From NCBI GenBank assembly GCA_002705055.1, contig PAHY01000021.1, forward strand, positions 1 to 64,000: DNA of 64,000 bases. Direction: 5' to 3'. The stretch is from Planctomycetota bacterium. Lineage in GTDB: Bacteria; Planctomycetota; UBA1135. A program made the position numbers and the translations under genes. The notes under the pieces are model-generated. The model saw only the letters and a program-made list of their open reading frames with translations. It was not told where the DNA came from and ran no database searches. Below, one piece after another: positions 8,674-17,901 of this stretch; the first letter of the stretch is position 1, and every line of letters starts with the position of its first letter.

Positions 8674-8951
8674 GAGGCTGTGGAAAACCTGGGGAGAACC
8701 CGGGAGAACTCGGCCTTTTTCGAAGACAACTCGGCAGAGTTGGTGAAGAAACCGAGTCTGAACCAGCGCGCGGACTTGTCTGACTGTGGAGAACGCAGGC
8801 TTTCCAAAACCACCATATGTCGCCCATTGCAGGGCACAGGGGCGCTAGATATGGTGGATGGCCCTCCGGCGGGCCCCAGGTTTGTGGGCTCGCTCGTACA
8901 AACTCCCCCAAGTCTCCGCCTGAAAAGGACTTCCATCCGAGCGATTTGTCG
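8674..8951 (+). promoter_or_regulatory. nrdAB upstream control region
   Basis: This 278-base gap has no convincing gene but dense structure. TGTGGAAAA (8679-8687) is the exact reverse complement of a TTWTNCACA DnaA box, and TGTGGAGAA (8785-8793) is one mismatch away. CCACCATAT (8810-8818) and ATATGGTGG (8849-8857) form a perfect inverted repeat; extended, both arms resemble NrdR-type boxes, with ATAT centres 34 bases apart. TAGATAT (8846-8852) could be the -10. GGCCC/GGGCC and TTTGT/ACAAA make small hairpins nearer nrdA. DnaA and NrdR control of nrd genes is established elsewhere; here it is inferred. Confidence 0.5.
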
Positions 8952-11351
8952 ATGAACCCGACCGCGGCCCCTCCACGCGACCAGCAGACCTCCACCTCTC
9001 AGGCCGGCATCGGCATGCGCGTCCAGAAGCGCAACGGCGATCTCGAGCCCGTCGACGTCAACAAGATCGTGCGCGCGGTCGCCCTCTGCTCGGAAGGCCT
9101 CGACGCGATTGATCCGCTGCGGGTCGCCACCCGGACCATTTCCGGCCTCTACGACGGCGCCACCACCGCCGAGCTGGACCGTCTCTCGATCCAGACGGCG
9201 GCGGCCCTCACCGCCGAAGAGCCGCAGTATTCGCAGCTCGCCTCGCGCCTCCTGAGCGTCTACATCGGCAAGGAGGTCCGCAACCAGGACATCCAGTCCT
9301 TCTCGCAGTCGATCCGCTTCGGCAACAAGGCCGGCATCATCAACGACCGCACCGCCGAGTTCGTTGCCGCCAACCGTCGCAAGCTGAACGACGCCATCGA
9401 ACGCGACCGCGATCAGCTGTTCCGCTACTTCGGCCTGCGCACGGTCTACGACCGCTACCTGCTCAAGAACCCCGCGTCGCGGCAGGTCATCGAGACGCCG
9501 CAGTACTTCTTCATGCGGGTCGCCTGCGGCCTGGCCGAAACCCCCGCCGAGGCGATCGAGTTCTATCGCCTGATCAGCTCGCTCGAGTACATGGCGTCCT
9601 CGCCGACGCTGTTCAACTCGGGCACGATGCGCACCCAGCTGTCGTCCTGCTACCTGCTCGATTCGCCGCAGGATGACCTGATGTCGATCTACAACAAGTA
9701 CGCCGACATCGCGCGCCTGTCGAAGTACGCCGGAGGCATTGGCCTCTCGTACCACCGGGTGCGCTCGAAGGGCTCGCTCATCCAGGGCACCAATGGTCAC
9801 TCAAATGGCATCGTCCCCTTCCTGAAGACCCTCGACTCTTCGGTCGCCGCGGTCAACCAGGGCGGACGCCGCAAGGGCGCGGCCTGCGTCTACCTCGAGA
9901 GCTGGCACGCCGACATCGAGGACTTCCTCGAGCTGCGCGAGAACACCGGCGACGAAGCGCGCCGCACCCACAACCTCAACCTGGCCAACTGGGTCCCGGA
10001 CCTGTTCATGGAGCGCGTCGAGGCCGACGCCGACTGGACGCTGTTCGACCCGGCCAAGATGCCGCAGCTGTGCGACACCTTTGGCGAGGAGTTCCGCGAG
10101 CTCTACGAGCAAGCCGAAGCGGACGGGAAAGGCGAGCGCACCGTCAAGGCGCGCGACCTCTACTCGCGGATGATGCGCGCGTTGGCGCAGACCGGCAACG
10201 GTTGGATGACCTTCAAGGATCACGCCAACCTGAAGTGCAACCAGACCGGCGCGCCCGGCAACGTGGTGCACCTGTCCAATCTGTGCACCGAGATCATCGA
10301 GGTCACCTCCGATGACGAGACCGCGGTCTGCAACCTGGGCTCGGTCAACCTGTCCAAGTTCGTCAAGCAGGACGGCAGCTTCGACTTCGAGCACCTCGGC
10401 GAGGTCGTGCGCACCGCGGTCAAGTACCTGGACCGCGTCATTGACATCAACTACTACCCCACCGAAAGCGCGGGCGCCTCGAATGCCCGCTGGCGCCCGG
10501 TGGGCCTCGGCCTGATGGGCCTGCAAGACGTCTTCTTCCAGCTTCGTCTGCCCTTCGATGGCGAGGAAGCACGCGCGCTGTCAACGCGCATCCAGGAAGA
10601 GATCTACTACCACGCCCTCGACACCAGCTGCCGCATCGCTGAAGAGCAAGGCGCGCACCCGGCCTTCGAAGAGACCCGCGCGGCCCGCGGCGACCTGCAG
10701 TTCGACCTGTGGAAGGTCGAGCCGGGCGACCGCCCGCGCTTCGACGAGCTGAAGCAGCGCATCAAGACGCACGGTCTGCGCAACTCGCTGATGATCGCGA
10801 TCGCGCCCACCGCGACGATCGCCTCGATCTCGGGATGCTACGAGTGCATCGAACCGCAGGTCTCCAACCTGTTCAAGCGCGAGACGCTGTCCGGCGACTT
10901 CCTGCAGATCAACAACTACCTGGTGGCCGATCTGAAGAAGCACGGCCTGTGGTCCGAGGAGATGCGCAACAAGATCAAGCGGGCGGAAGGCTCGGTCCAG
11001 AGCATCGACGAGCTGCCGGCAGAGATGCGCGAGCTCTACCGCACCGCCTGGGAGCTGCCGCAGAAGGCGCTGATCGACCTCGCCGCCGCGCGCGGCCCGT
11101 ACATCGACCAGGCGCAGTCGCTCAACCTGTTCATGGAGACGCCCAGCATCGGCAAGCTGTCCTCGATGTACATGTACGCCTGGAAGCAAGGCCTGAAGAC
11201 GACCTACTACCTGCGCTCGCGCCCGGCGACGCGCATTCGCCAGACCGATGCGCAGGCCGCCGCCGCGGCCGAGCCGACCGATGGCCACAAGTCCGCCGAG
11301 CAGCTCGCCTGCTCGCTGGAGAACCCCGAGTCCTGCGAGTCCTGCCAGTAA
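8952..11351 (+). CDS. nrdA: ribonucleoside-diphosphate reductase, alpha subunit (class I)
   Basis: This is the catalytic subunit that reduces ribonucleotides to deoxyribonucleotides, 799 residues. An ATP-cone allosteric domain fills about residues 20-110 (VQKRNGDLEPVDVNKIV at its start). Catalytic residues are visible: LSSCYL carries the first redox Cys, SNLCTEI holds the Asn-x-Cys-x-Glu triad, AVCNLGSVNL holds the second redox Cys, and TTYYLR is the tyrosine pair for radical transfer. The C-terminus ends CESCQ, the mobile thiol pair that accepts electrons from thioredoxin or glutaredoxin. ATG 8952 is chosen because an upstream in-frame ATG would add 45 residues covering the regulatory repeats. 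nrdB follows after 52 bases. Confidence 0.95.
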   Translation: MNPTAAPPRDQQTSTSQAGIGMRVQKRNGDLEPVDVNKIVRAVALCSEGLDAIDPLRVATRTISGLYDGATTAELDRLSIQTAAALTAEEPQYSQLASRLLSVYIGKEVRNQDIQSFSQSIRFGNKAGIINDRTAEFVAANRRKLNDAIERDRDQLFRYFGLRTVYDRYLLKNPASRQVIETPQYFFMRVACGLAETPAEAIEFYRLISSLEYMASSPTLFNSGTMRTQLSSCYLLDSPQDDLMSIYNKYADIARLSKYAGGIGLSYHRVRSKGSLIQGTNGHSNGIVPFLKTLDSSVAAVNQGGRRKGAACVYLESWHADIEDFLELRENTGDEARRTHNLNLANWVPDLFMERVEADADWTLFDPAKMPQLCDTFGEEFRELYEQAEADGKGERTVKARDLYSRMMRALAQTGNGWMTFKDHANLKCNQTGAPGNVVHLSNLCTEIIEVTSDDETAVCNLGSVNLSKFVKQDGSFDFEHLGEVVRTAVKYLDRVIDINYYPTESAGASNARWRPVGLGLMGLQDVFFQLRLPFDGEEARALSTRIQEEIYYHALDTSCRIAEEQGAHPAFEETRAARGDLQFDLWKVEPGDRPRFDELKQRIKTHGLRNSLMIAIAPTATIASISGCYECIEPQVSNLFKRETLSGDFLQINNYLVADLKKHGLWSEEMRNKIKRAEGSVQSIDELPAEMRELYRTAWELPQKALIDLAAARGPYIDQAQSLNLFMETPSIGKLSSMYMYAWKQGLKTTYYLRSRPATRIRQTDAQAAAAAEPTDGHKSAEQLACSLENPESCESCQ

Positions 11352-11403
11352 GCAGCCAGGAACGAATCACGCATCCCTCCAAGACAAGTATCGCCCTCCT
11401 GCC

Positions 11404-12414
11404 ATGCGCAAGACTTCGCTTCTCGATCCCGGCTTCGACCTGACCCTGCGCCCGATGCGCTACCCGGTGTTCTTTGAGATGTACAAGGACGCCATCAAGA
11501 ACACCTGGACCGTCGATGAGATCGACTGGTCCCAGGATCTGGTCGACCTGCGCGAGCGCCTGTTGCCGGCCGAGCGCCACATGATCAACCGCCTGGTCGC
11601 CTTCTTCGCGACCGGCGACTCGATCGTGGCGAACAACCTGGTGCTCAACCTCTACAAGCACATCAACTCGCCCGAGGCGCGGATGTACCTGTCGCGCCAG
11701 CTGTTCGAGGAAGCGCTGCACGTGCAGTTCTACCTTACGCTGCTCGACACCTACATCCCCGACCCGAAAGAGCGTCACGCCGCCTTCGCCGCAGTCGAGA
11801 ACATCCCGTCGATCCGCAAGAAGGCCGAGTTCTGCTTCAAGTGGATTGACTCGATCAACTCGCTCGACAAGGTCGAGACTCCGGAGCAGCGCCGTCAGTT
11901 CCTGCTCAATCTGATCTGCTTCTCGAGCTGCATCGAAGGCCTGTTCTTCTTCGCCGCTTTCGCCTACGTCTACTTCCTGCGCTCGAAGGGCCTGCTCAAC
12001 GGCCTGGCCAGCGGCACCAACTGGGTGTTCCGCGACGAGAGCTGCCACATGAACTTCGCCTTCGAGGTGGTCAACACCGTGCGCGAAGAGCACCCGGAGC
12101 TCTGGGATGAGCAGATGCACGCCGACGTGGTCGAGATGCTCAAGGAAGCCGTCGAGTGCGAGATGAGCTTCGCCGAGGACCTGCTCGAGGGCGGCGTCCC
12201 CGGGATGTCGCTGCGCGATATGCGCACCTATCTCGAGTTCGTCGCGGACCAGCGCCTGGGCAACCTGGGCATGCCGGCCCACTTCGGCTCCAAGAACCCC
12301 TTCAGCTTCATGGAGCTGCAGGATGTCCAGGAGCTGTCGAACTTCTTCGAGCGCCGGGTTTCGGCGTACCAGATCGGCGTCGAGGGCGAGGTCGCCTTCG
12401 ATGAGGCCTTCTAG
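11404..12414 (+). CDS. nrdB: ribonucleoside-diphosphate reductase, beta subunit
   Basis: The radical-generating partner of NrdA, 336 residues. Metal ligands are visible: Asp in ATGDSIVANN, Glu and His in FEEALH, Glu in CIEGLFF, and Glu and His in RDESCH. The residue four after the first His (EALHVQFY) is Tyr, so it aligns with the radical Tyr122 of the E. coli enzyme. This argues for a tyrosyl radical and against the Phe-containing Mn/Fe subclass Ic. The ATG at 11404 begins MRKTSLLDPG. No maintenance ferredoxin or nrdI gene is beside it, so di-iron versus di-manganese cannot be settled. Confidence 0.94.
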   Translation: MRKTSLLDPGFDLTLRPMRYPVFFEMYKDAIKNTWTVDEIDWSQDLVDLRERLLPAERHMINRLVAFFATGDSIVANNLVLNLYKHINSPEARMYLSRQLFEEALHVQFYLTLLDTYIPDPKERHAAFAAVENIPSIRKKAEFCFKWIDSINSLDKVETPEQRRQFLLNLICFSSCIEGLFFFAAFAYVYFLRSKGLLNGLASGTNWVFRDESCHMNFAFEVVNTVREEHPELWDEQMHADVVEMLKEAVECEMSFAEDLLEGGVPGMSLRDMRTYLEFVADQRLGNLGMPAHFGSKNPFSFMELQDVQELSNFFERRVSAYQIGVEGEVAFDEAF

Positions 12415-12442
12415 GCCGCCCGTCACTTCCTTTCCCCTCTCC

Positions 12443-12476
12443 GCGGCGAGCGCCTGGGCAACCGGGCGCTCGCCGC
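12443..12476 (+). terminator. terminator-like hairpin after nrdB
   Basis: GCGGCGAGCGCC (12443-12454) and GGCGCTCGCCGC (12465-12476) form a perfect 12-base-pair stem with a 10-base loop. There is almost no T-tract after it. It lies 28 bases past the nrdB stop and just before the -10 of the next gene. Confidence 0.6.
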
Positions 12477-12481
12477 TCCCT

Positions 12482-12487
12482 TAGAAT
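12482..12487 (+). promoter_or_regulatory. -10 element, leaderless type
   Basis: TAGAAT is followed by eight bases and then the ATG at 12496. It sits directly after the nrdB hairpin, so it starts a new transcription unit. Confidence 0.55.
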
Positions 12488-12495
12488 CTGCCCCC

Positions 12496-13140
12496 ATGTC
12501 GCCCGGACTCCGCCTGCTCGGTGCCATTGCGATCATCCTGTTCCTGGTTGTGGCCGGCCTGCTGGGCGGCCTGCAGGACCTGCGCATGAACATCCGCGAG
12601 GACCCCGCTCTGGCGGTGGAGGTGCACGCGGTCTCCTTCCCGATTCCGGGGATCGCGGGCGCGGAGCCCTACAAGGTCATGGATCTACGAGAGCGCTATC
12701 AGTTCGCCTCGGTCTACCTGACCAACAGCGATCCGCCCAGCGAAGGCACGATCATGATCGTCTCGCGCCTGCCGATCGCGAACACGGCCGAGGGCAACCA
12801 GGAGCGCGGCATCAAGAAGGAGTGGAAGCAGGGCGACTTCAAGCGCGAAGGCGAAGCCAGTCAGCAGCTGCTGCAGTTTCGTGATCAGACGCTGTACGCG
12901 ACGGTGCAGGAGTTTCGGGCTCCGGACGGACGCGAGCGCCGGCAGATGCTGGTGCCGCTGGACTGGGCCGAGGACCGCGTCACGATTCAGATCAACGGCC
13001 CCAGTACGGAAGTAACCTTGGAAGCCATGCAGGCGGCGCTGAATCAGATCGAAGGCGGGCCGCAGCCGCTCTTTGTCGAGCCGGTGGAAGGCGCGGAGAC
13101 CGCTGAAGCCGAGGGCGCCGAAGCCGAGAGCGAAGCATGA
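12496..13140 (+). CDS. membrane-anchored protein of unknown function
   Basis: I do not recognise this 214-residue protein. An N-terminal hydrophobic helix (residues about 8-28, AIAIILFLVVAGLLGG) anchors it, with the rest probably outside the cytoplasm. The body is a mixed strand/helix domain with KVMDLRERYQFASVYLT, SRLPIANTAEGNQERG and VQEFRAPDGRERRQMLVPLDW as the most distinctive stretches. The last 25 residues are almost only Glu, Ala and Gly. The stop overlaps the start of the radical SAM gene (ATGA), so the two are translationally coupled and perhaps functionally linked. Confidence 0.75.
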   Translation: MSPGLRLLGAIAIILFLVVAGLLGGLQDLRMNIREDPALAVEVHAVSFPIPGIAGAEPYKVMDLRERYQFASVYLTNSDPPSEGTIMIVSRLPIANTAEGNQERGIKKEWKQGDFKREGEASQQLLQFRDQTLYATVQEFRAPDGRERRQMLVPLDWAEDRVTIQINGPSTEVTLEAMQAALNQIEGGPQPLFVEPVEGAETAEAEGAEAESEA

Positions 13141-13967
13141 TCCAGTACGAGGGCACGCTGTACCGGCCGCCCTCCGAGGCGGACAGTCTGATCCTGCAAG
13201 CGACGATCGGCTGCAGCTATAACGAGTGCAGCTTCTGCGAGATGTACCGGGACAAGAAGTTCCGGGTCCGACCGCTGGCCGAGCTGCAGCAGGAGATCGA
13301 AACCGCCCGCGAAGTCGCGCCCTGGGTGCGCAAGGTCTTCCTGGCCGACGGCGACGCGCTGATCGCCAAAGCCAGCTTTCTGGGTACGCTCTGCGACGAG
13401 CTGCGCGCCGCCTTTCCCAAGCTGCGACGGATCAGCTGCTACGCCTCGCCGCAGGCGCTGCAGGTGCGCAGCGTGGACGAGATGCGCGCGCTGCGCGGAC
13501 GCGGGCTGACGCAGTACTACGTCGGCATCGAGAGCGGCGATGACCAGACGCTGAGCGAGCTGATCAAGGGCGTCAACGCGGACGAGTGGGCTGAGTGCTG
13601 CGCCAAAGCGACCGAAGCCGGGGTGAAGCTGTCGGCGATGATCCTGCTCGGCGCGGCCGGCCCCGACCGCGAGCGCGCGCGGGCGCATGCGCTGGCCTCG
13701 GCGGCGCTGATCAATCGGATTCAGCCGCGCTTTCTCTCGACCTTGGTCATGTGCCCGCGCCCGGGCACGCCGCTGTGGGCCAACTGGCGCGCCGGCCGCT
13801 GGGTGGAGTCGACGCCGGATCAGCTGCGCGAAGAGATGGCGACTTTCCTGGACGCGCTCGAGCTGGATGGGACGATCTTCCGTTCCAACCACGTCAGCAA
13901 TCAGGACGTGCTCGCGGGCAACTTCCCGCGCGACAAGCAGGCGCTGGTCGCGGCGCTGCGCGACTAG
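13137..13967 (+). CDS. radical SAM protein with CX4CX2C cluster motif
   Basis: A radical S-adenosylmethionine enzyme of 276 residues. The start LYRPPSEADSLILQATIGC is typical of one uncharacterised family. The [4Fe-4S] site reads CSYNECSFC (residues about 25-33), four rather than three residues between the first two Cys. YVGIESGDDQTLSELIKGV and the following helix fit the radical SAM barrel (SAM-binding GIESG). No extra iron-sulfur cluster or B12 domain is visible. Substrate unknown. It overlaps the upstream membrane protein by 4 bases, and its stop overlaps the converging minus-strand gene by 4 bases. Confidence 0.88.
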   Translation: MIQYEGTLYRPPSEADSLILQATIGCSYNECSFCEMYRDKKFRVRPLAELQQEIETAREVAPWVRKVFLADGDALIAKASFLGTLCDELRAAFPKLRRISCYASPQALQVRSVDEMRALRGRGLTQYYVGIESGDDQTLSELIKGVNADEWAECCAKATEAGVKLSAMILLGAAGPDRERARAHALASAALINRIQPRFLSTLVMCPRPGTPLWANWRAGRWVESTPDQLREEMATFLDALELDGTIFRSNHVSNQDVLAGNFPRDKQALVAALRD

Positions 13968-16018
13968 TCGAGGTAGCCCATCGCGCGCAGGCGCTCTTCG
14001 TCTTCGGGCGAGAGCTCGGCCGTGGCACGATCGAAGAACTTCAGCTCTGCCCAGTTCTCCACCGCTTGCACGAGGCGGTCTCTCAGCTCTTCAAAACCGC
14101 TCGGCACCTTGCCTTCGATGACGAGGTTGTCGACTTCTCCCGGGTCGGCGTCGAGCCGATAGGCCTCCAACCAGGTCAACACCGGCGGGGCGTCGTCCTG
14201 GGCTCCACCGCGGGCTTCCGCGACCAGCTTGAGCCCGCGCTGCACCACGGCGATGCGATCACCGGTACGCCGCGAGGACCAGGCCATGGTCAGCGGACGA
14301 TCCGCGAGTCGGCTGCGCTGCTCGGCGTCCCGCAGGTTGACTCCCTGCATGCGCCCCATGCCTGTGGTGACGTAGCTGAGACCCGCGGCCGAGAGCATCG
14401 TCGGCACGACGTCGATCACGCTGGGCGGACCGGGCAGCTCGCCGACCGGCACCTCCACGCCGTGGAAGCCGAGCATCAGGAAGGGCACCTGCACCAGCTC
14501 CTTGTAGACCGAATTGCTGTGCTCCATCAGACCGTGCTCGCCGAAGTGCTCGCCGTGGTCGGAGGTGATGATCAGCAGCGTCGGACGCGAGGACTCGCGC
14601 AGTCGCTGCAACAGTCGGCGCAGATCGGCGTCGATCGCCAGCACTTCCTCGTCGTACCAGGCGTGCATCAGGCGCGCCGCGCTCTCCGTCTGCTCGGCCC
14701 ACGCCGGATCGATGTAACCCAGGCTTTGAGCCTCGAAGTCGTTGCGCACCCGATTGATCAGGATGCGGTGGTCGTCCTCCCAGGGGCGGTAGCGCTTCGG
14801 GAGCTCCTGCCCCTTCGAGAAGGTGCCTGCGGTACGCGCCGGCGGCGTGTACGGGCTGTGCGGATCCATGTAGTGGACGAAGAGATGCAGCGGTCGATCG
14901 CCCGCCTCGACCATGGCCGCGTGGTAGCGCAGCGCGGCGTCGGTCGCGTAGGTGCTCATGCCCGGCGGCAGCAGATCGGCATCCTCCACCTGCAGCCAGG
15001 CGGCCAGCCAGTTCTGCGAACGGCGCGGGTTGACGAGCCGCGCCAGCCAGCCGCTGCGGCCCGCGGTGCGCATGAAGAAGAAGCGCCGGCCGTAGGTCGC
15101 CCGCGAGTTATCCCAGCTCTCGTACCCGGGATGGAAGTAGTTGGCCATCGCGTTCGAGACCACACCCGCGGTGCGGTAGCCCGCCTGGTGCAACCGGACC
15201 GCCAGCATCTGCGCGAAGGGCACGCGGATGAACTCCGAGTTCTGGCCAACCCTGTGCTGCTCCGGAGCGAGGCCGGCCAGCATGCCGATGTGACCCGGCA
15301 CCGTCTGATTGCTGGTCGAGTAGCCCTCGGCGTGCCAGGCCGCCTCCGCGCGTAGCTCCTCGAGCACCGGCAGCACCGGGCGATCCTCGCGGCGCAGATC
15401 CGCGCGCAGCGTGTCGATGCTGACGATCACCAGGTCCGGTGCGTCGGCCGGCGCGGGAGGCTGCTCCGGGGAGAGAAACTCCTTGAGCTTCCCGTCCTCG
15501 CCGAGGTTCGCCGGATCGGGGTAGGCCGGCGCCTGCACCACGTCGGTGTCGACTGCGGCCGGGCGTGTCCAACTGTACAGGGTCACGAAGACCGTGGCCG
15601 CCAGCAGCAGACCATGGACGCGGCCGCGCGGCCCCAGCTGCTTGGGCAGCGGCAGCGCCAGCAGCGCGAGCAGCCCGGCCGGCGCAGCCCAGACCACGAA
15701 GCTCAGGCCCATCGGGAGGCCGCCGATGCGCAGGTTCAGCGCTTCGGGCAGATAGCTGATCAGGATCGGCATCAGGCCGAACAGCACGCCGGGCAGAAAG
15801 GCCCCGCGCCGCTGTACCCGCGCCCGCGCCGCGGCGAGCGCCGGCAGGCGCAGCACCAGGCCCAGCAGCAGCGCGAAGACCCCGGCGGCGAGCATCGTCC
15901 CCACCACCGTCACGAGCAGGTACTCGCGCGGCAGCGCGGAAGACGCCGGCACGGGGATCATCGTCCACGCGTCGACGCATGCGCCCACGGCGGCGCCGGC
16001 CAGGAAACTGCGCAACAT
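13964..16018 (-). CDS. membrane enzyme of the alkaline phosphatase/sulfatase superfamily
   Basis: 684 residues: about four to five N-terminal membrane helices (residues 1-170), then an extracytoplasmic alkaline-phosphatase-superfamily domain. Metal-binding Asp-Thr is in VSIDTLRAD and the second metal pair in ITSDHGEHFGEHG. The nucleophile region reads NQTVPGHIGMLAG, so threonine occupies the place of the sulfatase Cys/Ser. Thr is the nucleophile in lipoteichoic acid synthases and phosphoethanolamine transferases, which also have N-terminal membrane helices, so a transferase or phosphodiesterase role is more likely than sulfatase. It is divergent from the next such gene (89 bases between starts) and ends LRAMGYLD, a short Leu/Gly/Tyr tail seen in several of these paralogues. 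Confidence 0.85.
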   Translation of the reverse strand: MLRSFLAGAAVGACVDAWTMIPVPASSALPREYLLVTVVGTMLAAGVFALLLGLVLRLPALAAARARVQRRGAFLPGVLFGLMPILISYLPEALNLRIGGLPMGLSFVVWAAPAGLLALLALPLPKQLGPRGRVHGLLLAATVFVTLYSWTRPAAVDTDVVQAPAYPDPANLGEDGKLKEFLSPEQPPAPADAPDLVIVSIDTLRADLRREDRPVLPVLEELRAEAAWHAEGYSTSNQTVPGHIGMLAGLAPEQHRVGQNSEFIRVPFAQMLAVRLHQAGYRTAGVVSNAMANYFHPGYESWDNSRATYGRRFFFMRTAGRSGWLARLVNPRRSQNWLAAWLQVEDADLLPPGMSTYATDAALRYHAAMVEAGDRPLHLFVHYMDPHSPYTPPARTAGTFSKGQELPKRYRPWEDDHRILINRVRNDFEAQSLGYIDPAWAEQTESAARLMHAWYDEEVLAIDADLRRLLQRLRESSRPTLLIITSDHGEHFGEHGLMEHSNSVYKELVQVPFLMLGFHGVEVPVGELPGPPSVIDVVPTMLSAAGLSYVTTGMGRMQGVNLRDAEQRSRLADRPLTMAWSSRRTGDRIAVVQRGLKLVAEARGGAQDDAPPVLTWLEAYRLDADPGEVDNLVIEGKVPSGFEELRDRLVQAVENWAELKFFDRATAELSPEDEERLRAMGYLD

Positions 16019-16025
16019 GGTCCAG

Positions 16026-16031
16026 ATTCTA
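16026..16031 (-). promoter_or_regulatory. -10 element, leaderless type
   Basis: On the minus strand TAGAAT is followed by seven bases and the ATG at 16018. It faces the plus-strand -10 at 16096, so the 89-base gap holds two divergent leaderless promoters. Confidence 0.55.
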
Positions 16032-16095
16032 GGAACGTCGTCCGAAGAGTCGGCGACGCCTCTTCTCTCTTCGGCGTGTTCTCACTGGAACCACC

Positions 16096-16101
16096 TATAC
16101 T
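16096..16101 (+). promoter_or_regulatory. -10 element, leaderless type
   Basis: TATACT is followed by six bases and the GTG start at 16108. No good -35 is visible 16-18 bases upstream. Confidence 0.5.
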
Positions 16102-16107
16102 TCCGAC

Positions 16108-17901
16108 GTGACTCCTCGTTCGCCCGTGCTTCGCGTGCTTCTGGCCACGCTCGCCGGCTTCCTGTTCACCATGTTCGCCGTCTGTGCGGCCTACACCTGG
16201 AAGGAAGCCGAGGCGCAGCGCTGGGGCGAACTGGGCTACAGCTGGCTGCGGCTGGACGCGTGGTCGCGCGCCTGGGAGATCAAGGAGGCCCTCGCCGGGG
16301 CGGCGCTCACCCTGGTGCTGGCGATTCTGGCGGAACTGACGGTCCAAGCGCGCTCGGCGCCGCTGCGGCTGCTCGGCTGGGGCGAGCGCACGGCGGCTCA
16401 TCCGCTGGCCATCCTGGCGCTGGCGCTGCTCACCTTCGGGCTGCCGCGCGCGGTGGCCTCGCTCAGCCGCCCGGCCCCGCCCGAGCAGAGCAAGAACCTG
16501 CTCTACGTCATGGTCGATACCTGGCGCGCCGATCACGTCGGCTGGCTGGGCTACGAACGCCCGGTCACGCCGAAGCTGGACGGCCTGGTTCGCTCCGGGG
16601 TGGTGTTCGAGCGGGCGATCTCGGCTTCGGGCTGGACCAAGCCATCGGTCGCGACTCAGCTCACCGGCCTGCTGCCCTCGGTGCACGGGGCGGTCAGTCA
16701 GCCCGTCGGCGGGGTAGCGGTCAACGGCACCATGCTGCCGCCGCCGATCACGACCTGGGTCGAGACCCTGCGCGCCCACGGCTGGGAAACCGGGATGTTC
16801 TCGAACAATCCGAACATCCTGCCCTCCCAGGGCTTCGACCAGGGCGCCGCGCACTTCGTCGACTACGTCAACCATCCGGAGACCACGGCGGACTTCGACC
16901 GCGGGCGGGCCGAGCACATGCTGCCGGACGTACGCGCGTGGATCGATGCACAAGCAACGAATGGGCGGAAGTTCGCGGCCTACGTCCATCTGATGGACCC
17001 GCACTACCCCTATGTCGCGCCGGAGCCCTTCCGGGGCACCTTCGACAAGACCGGGCTGGACTTCCAGCTGGATGGCATCGTCTGCGGCAAGTGGATGAAC
17101 GGTGAGCTCAGCGCCGAGGACATCGGCGAGGCCGAGCTGGAGCGGATCAAGGCGATCTACGACGAGGAGATCCTCTATACGGATTACTACCTCGCCCCCT
17201 TCCTGGAAGAGATCCGCCGGGATTACCCCGATACGGTGATCGTGCTGATCAGCGATCACGGCGAGGAGTTCCTCGAGCACGGGCAGCTGGGTCACGGCCA
17301 GTCGGTCTACGCCGAGCTGGTCAATGTGCCGCTGGTGCTGTGGGCTCCGCAGCTCGAACCGGCCCGGATCCCCTGGCAGGTCCGCTCGATGGACGTGCTG
17401 CCCACGGTGCTCGAGCTCGTCGGGACCCAACGCAGCCCGGAGGACATGCGGATGCTCGGCAAGAGCCTGGTGGGCATCGAGGATGGCCATCGCCTCGCGC
17501 TGATGGAGTCCGGCGGCGACGAGCGGCCGCCCTGGCACTGGCGCGCCGTTTCGGACGGCGAGTTCAAGATGATCGAGCGGCTCGAAAACCGCCCCGATCA
17601 GACGGAAACCCAGGAAACGATCCCGCGTCTGCACCCCCGCGAGGCCGAAGAAGGCAGCTACATGCTGCTCTACGAACTCGGCGCTGACCGCGCCGAGCTC
17701 AACGATCTGTTCGAGGATGACAAGGCGCGCGCCCGTCGGCTGCGCTCGCTGGCCGAGCAAGAGATCGAATCGGTGTATATGCAAGAACTCGATTGGTTCA
17801 GCACCCAGCACATCTTCGAGTTCGGCACCAAGTCGGGCGGGCTGGGTACCGATGCCAAGCGACTCGCCGAACTGGGCTACGGCGAACTCGAAGGCCACTA
17901 G
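16108..17901 (+). CDS. membrane enzyme of the alkaline phosphatase/sulfatase superfamily
   Basis: 597 residues starting with GTG. Three hydrophobic helices lie in the first 130 residues, followed by the catalytic domain. Metal motif VMVDTWRADHVGWLGYERP and ISDHGEEFLEHGQLGHGQSVY are intact. The nucleophile position is threonine in SGWTKPSVATQLTGLLPSVHGA. The order and motifs match the other three membrane paralogues in this window. The active site should face the periplasm. Its protein ends ELGYGELEGH. Substrate unknown; a sulfatase role is unlikely because the formylglycine Cys/Ser is missing. Confidence 0.85.
   Translation: MTPRSPVLRVLLATLAGFLFTMFAVCAAYTWKEAEAQRWGELGYSWLRLDAWSRAWEIKEALAGAALTLVLAILAELTVQARSAPLRLLGWGERTAAHPLAILALALLTFGLPRAVASLSRPAPPEQSKNLLYVMVDTWRADHVGWLGYERPVTPKLDGLVRSGVVFERAISASGWTKPSVATQLTGLLPSVHGAVSQPVGGVAVNGTMLPPPITTWVETLRAHGWETGMFSNNPNILPSQGFDQGAAHFVDYVNHPETTADFDRGRAEHMLPDVRAWIDAQATNGRKFAAYVHLMDPHYPYVAPEPFRGTFDKTGLDFQLDGIVCGKWMNGELSAEDIGEAELERIKAIYDEEILYTDYYLAPFLEEIRRDYPDTVIVLISDHGEEFLEHGQLGHGQSVYAELVNVPLVLWAPQLEPARIPWQVRSMDVLPTVLELVGTQRSPEDMRMLGKSLVGIEDGHRLALMESGGDERPPWHWRAVSDGEFKMIERLENRPDQTETQETIPRLHPREAEEGSYMLLYELGADRAELNDLFEDDKARARRLRSLAEQEIESVYMQELDWFSTQHIFEFGTKSGGLGTDAKRLAELGYGELEGH

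Noticed and set aside
8680-8955. A 91-codon frame before nrdA.
   Set aside because: It covers the DnaA- and NrdR-like repeats and shows no conserved motif; better read as control DNA.
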